Source: Methylotetracoccus sp. (GTDB lineage Bacteria > Pseudomonadota > Gammaproteobacteria > Methylococcales > Methylococcaceae). Taken from it: a stretch of 9,106 nt of DNA. Under the pieces are notes generated by a model. The model saw only the letters and a list, made by a program, of their open reading frames with translations, ran no database searches and was not told where the DNA came from. The stretch lies in contig JALORT010000051.1 in NCBI GenBank assembly GCA_025458755.1, forward strand, positions 1 to 9,106, read 5' to 3'. A program made the translations under genes and the position numbers. Of this stretch, positions 6,060 to 9,106 are shown one piece after another (positions within the stretch are counted from its first letter, which is position 1; each line of letters begins with the position of its first letter).

Positions 6060-7147
6060 CGCGGGTTTTGATGTCTTCCGCTCCCCTCGCTGTGCAACGC
6101 ACCGCGGCCTCTTCGCTTCGCGCTGCGGGAAGGCCGGCATTGCCTTTCCGGATTCGCCGTGACAACGCAGCAACGGATCCGGGCATTCCGGTGCATCGGC
6201 TGCTGGGTCTGATTCGTTACGGCGACAGTGACGACCGCGAGGCGGCGTCGCCGCTGCCGACCGCCCATATCCCTCTGCGCTGCCTGGATCATGGCCCGGT
6301 GACACTCATGTGGCTGGGCCGGCCGGTCATCGGCGGGAGCCCAGTGGACCGTCTCGCCTGTCGCTTCGACGGCGAGACGCTGTTCGGCGTGTACCAAGAT
6401 GAGCGGGCAGAGCCGGCGACGATCGAGAACACCACCGACGCTGCCTATCGGGCGATGCTCGAGGCCGCGTACTCTGCCGGCTATCCGCACATCCACCGCA
6501 TCTGGAACTATCTCCCGGACATCAACCGTGAGATTGCGGGACTGGAAGTCTACCAGGCGTTTTGTATCGGGAGGCAGCGGGCTTTCGACCGTGATCCGCT
6601 GCCGGCGGGTGCCGCGGTACCGGCCGCCTGTGCCATCGGTACTCCGATTCCGGGGTTCTCGCTGTATTTTCTGGCGGGTCAACAGCCGGCGGTCCCTCTG
6701 TCCAACCCGCGTCAGGTCGAGGCCTACCAGTATCCTCCGCAGTACGGCCCGCGCAGCCCGGCGTTCTCGCGGGCGGTGCTGGTGCCGCAGGGATGCTCGG
6801 CGCTGCTGCATCTCTCGGGTACCGCGAGCATCGTCGGGCATGAGTCGCGCCATCTGGACCGGGTCCAAGCCCAGTTGTCTGAAACCTTGGCCAATCTCGC
6901 GGCCCTGCTGCAGCAGGTAGGGATCGTGTTTTCGGATCTCGGTGACAACGCGCTTTTCACCGTCTACCTGCGGCACGAACCCCATTTTCCCCTGGTACGG
7001 GATCAGCTTGCCGAGGTCCTACCGCCTGCGGTCGACCGCATTTTCCTTCAGGGCGACATTTGCCGAAGCTCGCTCCTGCTCGAGATCGAAGGTATCATTG
7101 CCCTTCCCGGCACGGTGCGGCCGGATGCTTCCCCACCCCCCCCGTAA
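6056..7147 (+). CDS. xanB2: Chorismatase, XanB2/FkbO/Hyg5 family (hydroxybenzoate-forming)
   Basis: A 363-residue protein with the family's hallmark blocks: RIWNYLPDIN (148-157), NPRQVEAYQYP (217-227), SPAFSRA (234-240), LHLSGTASIVGHES (251-264) and LLLEIEG (340-346, containing the likely catalytic glutamate). Chorismatases remove pyruvate from chorismate; XanB2 enzymes give 3- and 4-hydroxybenzoate, FkbO gives a dihydroxycyclohexadiene acid and Hyg5 gives 3-hydroxybenzoate. The subtype cannot be settled by eye, but the pigment-type neighbours favour XanB2 and a hydroxybenzoate starter. The start at 6056 overlaps the halogenase stop as ATGA; ATG 6071 is an alternative, and the first 30-40 residues look poorly conserved. 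The gene ends in four prolines encoded across an eight-C run (7136-7143). Loss of one C would extend the protein to 371 residues and place its TGA over the ACP start, so the C-terminus given here may be wrong. Confidence 0.87.
   Translation: MTRVLMSSAPLAVQRTAASSLRAAGRPALPFRIRRDNAATDPGIPVHRLLGLIRYGDSDDREAASPLPTAHIPLRCLDHGPVTLMWLGRPVIGGSPVDRLACRFDGETLFGVYQDERAEPATIENTTDAAYRAMLEAAYSAGYPHIHRIWNYLPDINREIAGLEVYQAFCIGRQRAFDRDPLPAGAAVPAACAIGTPIPGFSLYFLAGQQPAVPLSNPRQVEAYQYPPQYGPRSPAFSRAVLVPQGCSALLHLSGTASIVGHESRHLDRVQAQLSETLANLAALLQQVGIVFSDLGDNALFTVYLRHEPHFPLVRDQLAEVLPPAVDRIFLQGDICRSSLLLEIEGIIALPGTVRPDASPPPP
7136..7143 (+). repeat. Homopolymer C8 at the 3' end of the chorismatase gene
   Basis: Eight consecutive C bases directly before TAA 7145-7147. 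With seven C the frame continues as RKRPIHRSS to TGA 7170-7172, overlapping the ACP start as ATGA (7169-7172). The tract is therefore a possible sequencing length error, slippage site or real variant. Confidence 0.85.
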
Positions 7148-7168
7148 ACGACCCATTCACCGCTCCTC

Positions 7169-7444
7169 ATGACCGTGCTCACCGATCTGGAACAGGAAGT
7201 CGCCCGGATGATCGTGTCCACGCTGAATCTCGATGTCGACCCCGGCACGATCGATCCCGATGCTGCTTTATACGGCGAGGGGTTGGGGCTCGATTCGATC
7301 GACATGCTCGAACTGGCTGTCGCGATCAAGAAACGCTATGGATTTCAGATTCGCTCGGACGATCCCGAGACGGTCCGGACCTTCTCGTCACTGCGTCATC
7401 TCGCCGCGACCATCGACCGCCGCCGCTGCGAGACCGAGGCTTGA
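7169..7444 (+). CDS. xanC: Acyl carrier protein of the aryl polyene/xanthomonadin type
   Basis: A 91-residue acidic carrier protein, the usual ACP size. The phosphopantetheine attachment motif is LGLDSIDMLELA (39-50), with Ser43 the serine modified by a phosphopantetheinyl transferase. EGLGLDSIDMLE with a following VAIKKRYGF helix is typical of the discrete ACPs in aryl polyene clusters rather than of fatty-acid AcpP. It would carry the hydroxybenzoyl starter and/or the growing polyene chain, and may present it to the halogenase. No Shine-Dalgarno sequence is visible before ATG 7169 (the preceding bases are pyrimidine-rich), which would make sense if it were translated by coupling to the chorismatase gene through the ATGA that a one-base change in the C tract would create. 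The symbol is by analogy with the xanthomonadin ACP and could be replaced by another cluster's name. Confidence 0.87.
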   Translation: MTVLTDLEQEVARMIVSTLNLDVDPGTIDPDAALYGEGLGLDSIDMLELAVAIKKRYGFQIRSDDPETVRTFSSLRHLAATIDRRRCETEA

Positions 7445-7472
7445 ACACAGCGCCTCGGCAGCTGTATCCGTC

Positions 7473-7811
7473 GTGAATCGGTCGATCGGTTGGGGCGGCG
7501 CGGATGAGCCGTGGTTGTCCGGGCATTTCACCATCGGTCCGGGACATCCTGCGTTGGCCGGTCACTTTCCGGGAAATCCGGTCGTTCCCGGAGCCACCGT
7601 GCTGCAGCGTGTGCTTGGATTGGTAGAATCGGCGCAGCCGGAGCGGAACGTGAAGTCGGTGGCCGAGGCGAAGTTTCTGCGCCCTTTGCGGCCGGCGGAA
7701 ACGTGCGCGGTCGCGATCCGGCGGGTCGACGACCGTACGCTGAGTTTCGATTGCCGAGTGCAGCAGGACCTCGTCGCACGGGGCATTCTGGTGCTCGATG
7801 GTGACAACTGA
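7473..7811 (+). CDS. Hotdog-fold FabA/FabZ-like 3-hydroxyacyl-ACP dehydratase homologue with Gln at the catalytic acid position
   Basis: A 112-residue protein carrying the hotdog dehydratase motif GHPALAGHFPGNPVVPG (24-40). His31 corresponds to the catalytic histidine of GHFPG. The partner acid, Glu in FabZ and Asp in FabA, falls five residues after the PG pair; here that residue is Gln45 (CAG at 7605-7607). It may thus be weakly active or inactive, or work as a partner subunit of another dehydratase, which aryl polyene clusters often encode twice. The expected role is removal of water from 3-hydroxyacyl-ACP to form the conjugated double bonds. GTG 7473 is the only start codon in frame after the ACP stop, 28 bases downstream of it; no clear ribosome binding site is seen. 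The end overlaps the acyltransferase gene by 14 bases. Confidence 0.8.
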   Translation: MNRSIGWGGADEPWLSGHFTIGPGHPALAGHFPGNPVVPGATVLQRVLGLVESAQPERNVKSVAEAKFLRPLRPAETCAVAIRRVDDRTLSFDCRVQQDLVARGILVLDGDN

Positions 7812-8718
7812 CAACGTTCCGATGTCCGTTCCCGGATGGCTGCAGCAACGGGAGCGCAGCAGCTTGTTCTGGCTGCGCACCATCGTCTGGATCGCGCTGA
7901 CGATTGGTCGGCCGTTCGCACGGTTACTGCTGTATCCGATCACCGCCTATTTTCTGGTTTTTTCGCGAAACGCACGTTGCGCGTCGCGCCGTTATCTGGC
8001 CAAGGTGTTCGGTTTCCCGGTCCGCTGGAGCCAGATCTTCCGTCATTACCACACCTTCGCCGAAACGATCCTCGATCGCGTATTCGTTTACAGCGGGCGG
8101 CACTCCATTTTCAAGCTCGACGTCCACGGTTTCTCGCTGTTGGAAGATTGTCTGACGACGGGCCGGGGCTGCATTCTGGTCGGCGCGCATATCGGCAGCG
8201 TCGATCTGCTGCGCACGATGGGCATGCTCGAGCGGGGACTCTCGATTCGGGCACTGATGTATCCGGAAAACGCAAGCCGCATTCTGCAGATGTTCCGGAC
8301 CATGAATCCGGAACTCTGCGCCGACATCATCGCCCTGGGCCGTCCGCAGTCGCTGGTGGATGTTCAGGAAGCGCTGGACGCGGGCAGTTTTGTCGCGTTG
8401 CTGGGCGATCGCTGCCTGCGTCACGAGAAGCGGCTACGGTGCCGCTTTCTCGGAGAGCCGGCTTGGTTTCCGGAGGCTCCGGTGCGCCTGGCCCGGCTAT
8501 TCGGCGTCCCTCTCGTGATGTTCGCCTGCCTCCATCGCGGCGATGCCGAGTACGAGGTACGTTTCGAGTTGCTGGAGGACTTCAGGCAGGCGGCGCCGGC
8601 CTCTCCAGGTACGGTCCTCCAGCGTTACGCCGAAGCCTTAGAGAGACTCTGCCATTCGGCGCCCTACAACTGGTTCAACTTCTATGAATTTTGGGATCAT
8701 CAGCCGGCCGAGCGATAA
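7798..8718 (+). CDS. LpxL/HtrB-family (lipid A biosynthesis) acyltransferase of aryl polyene clusters
   Basis: A 306-residue protein resembling the lysophospholipid/lipid A acyltransferase family. The HX4D catalytic motif is His131-Asp136 in GAHIGSVDLLR (129-139). LLGDR (201-205) and YNWFNFYEFWD (290-300) are further family-like blocks. An N-terminal hydrophobic stretch (about 24-56, IVWIALTIG and LLLYPITAYFLVF) indicates attachment to the inner membrane. Close relatives sit in aryl polyene and xanthomonadin clusters, sometimes fused to a glycosyltransferase, and are thought to transfer the polyene acyl chain to a lipid or sugar anchor; the exact acceptor is not shown here. The start at 7798 overlaps the dehydratase gene by 14 bases; GTG 7801 and ATG 7822 are alternatives and none has a clear ribosome binding site, consistent with coupled translation. 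The gene ends at TAA 8716-8718. Confidence 0.82.
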   Translation: MVTTDNVPMSVPGWLQQRERSSLFWLRTIVWIALTIGRPFARLLLYPITAYFLVFSRNARCASRRYLAKVFGFPVRWSQIFRHYHTFAETILDRVFVYSGRHSIFKLDVHGFSLLEDCLTTGRGCILVGAHIGSVDLLRTMGMLERGLSIRALMYPENASRILQMFRTMNPELCADIIALGRPQSLVDVQEALDAGSFVALLGDRCLRHEKRLRCRFLGEPAWFPEAPVRLARLFGVPLVMFACLHRGDAEYEVRFELLEDFRQAAPASPGTVLQRYAEALERLCHSAPYNWFNFYEFWDHQPAER

Positions 8719-8728
8719 CCCGGGGTGG

Positions 8729-9106
8729 GTGATTGACCGCACAGCGCGCGGTGGGCTGATCGCCTGTGTCGTGCTGTGCGCCGCTACATCCGTTCTCCCC
8801 GTGCATGCCGCCCAGCCCGGCTGGAATCTGGAGAGGCTGGTCGCCGCGCTTGCCGCGCGTCCGGAAGGCAGCGCCCGCTACACCGAAATCCGAACCATGA
8901 AGATCTTGACCGCGCCGGTGCGTTCGTCCGGCGTGCTGCACTATCGGCAGCCGGACACCCTGGAAAAGCAGATGGTTTCGCCACGTGCGGAGTTGATGCG
9001 CGTCGAAGGGGACCGCGTGATGATCGACGATGGAACCTCCGCCGCACCGCGCGTGGTGTTTCTGGCGGAGCACCCCGAGGCGGGGGTGCTGATCGAGAGC
9101 ATCCGG
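8729..9106 (+). CDS. LolA-like outer-membrane lipoprotein carrier protein, N-terminal part (3' end outside window)
   Basis: The frame stays open to the last base, giving 126 residues if GTG 8729 is the start. That start gives a good signal peptide: arginines at 4 and 7, hydrophobic core GLIACVVLCAATSVLPV (9-25) and a cleavage site around VHAA (25-28) before QPGW. The mature part (LVAALAARPEGSARYTE, then LHYRQPDTLEK) matches LolA-like periplasmic proteins, which bind acyl chains in a half-barrel. Such genes recur in aryl polyene and xanthomonadin clusters and are thought to help move the lipid-linked pigment to the outer membrane, rather than lipoproteins. GTG 8729 lies 10 bases after the acyltransferase stop with GGGGTGG immediately upstream. 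An alternative ATG at 8684 would overlap that gene by 35 bases and add 15 residues before the signal, with no ribosome binding site. The rest of the gene and cluster lie beyond the edge. Confidence 0.75.
   Translation, partial: MIDRTARGGLIACVVLCAATSVLPVHAAQPGWNLERLVAALAARPEGSARYTEIRTMKILTAPVRSSGVLHYRQPDTLEKQMVSPRAELMRVEGDRVMIDDGTSAAPRVVFLAEHPEAGVLIESIR

Noticed and set aside
4500..6305. 601-codon open frame on the - strand across the halogenase
   Set aside because: Antisense shadow of a gene with clear halogenase motifs; composition is Arg/Pro/His/Gln-rich and no family is recognised.
6023..6985. 320-codon open frame on the - strand across the chorismatase
   Set aside because: Shadow frame opposite a well-supported chorismatase; no motif or ribosome binding site.
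1..9106. tRNA, rRNA, CRISPR array, insertion sequence or transposase
   Set aside because: No cloverleaf, regularly spaced repeats, terminal inverted repeats or transposase motifs were seen on either strand.

Overview
The window is a high-GC stretch (roughly 60-65% G+C by eye) of a Gram-negative bacterium, most likely a gammaproteobacterium. Support for that is a TonB-dependent outer-membrane receptor, a periplasmic LolA-like lipoprotein carrier, a lipid A-type acyltransferase, and a XanB2-type chorismatase in a gene set resembling the xanthomonadin/aryl polyene loci of gammaproteobacteria. The genus cannot be named from the sequence alone. All supported genes lie on the + strand.

Layout. (1) 1-1281: the C-terminal part of a TonB-dependent receptor (ZnuD-like), cut by the window edge. 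(2) 1282-1649: a 368-base gap without a convincing gene, holding a perfect 7+1+7 palindrome. (3) 1650-3925: two PLP enzymes joined by an ATGA overlap, a cystathionine gamma-synthase-family protein and a PatB/MalY-type C-S lyase. Together they can convert an activated homoserine plus cysteine to homocysteine. (4) 3944-4503: a sigma70-like promoter with repeats, then a secreted DUF3124 protein. (5) 4527-9106: a second sigma70-like promoter, a possible short leader ORF, then a tightly packed run: FAD-dependent halogenase, chorismatase (XanB2-like), acyl carrier protein, hotdog-fold dehydratase homologue, LpxL/HtrB-like acyltransferase and a LolA-like carrier that runs off the right edge.

Region 5 reads as the first half of a (probably halogenated) aryl polyene / xanthomonadin-type pigment operon. 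In the inferred scheme the chorismatase makes a hydroxybenzoate starter, which is loaded on the ACP. Ketosynthase/ketoreductase genes (expected beyond the right edge) and a dehydratase extend it to a polyene, and the flavin halogenase halogenates the aryl ring. The acyltransferase moves the product to a membrane lipid or glycolipid, and the LolA-like protein helps carry it across the periplasm. No ketosynthase, AMP-ligase or MMPL exporter is visible here, so the pathway assignment rests on family recognition and gene order.

The most notable details are: an eight-C tract at the end of the chorismatase gene, where loss of one C would move the stop so that it forms an ATGA junction with the ACP start; a dehydratase homologue whose catalytic Glu/Asp position is Gln; and the arrangement of the pigment-operon promoter, a strong-looking GGAGG and a leader ORF that ends on the halogenase start.
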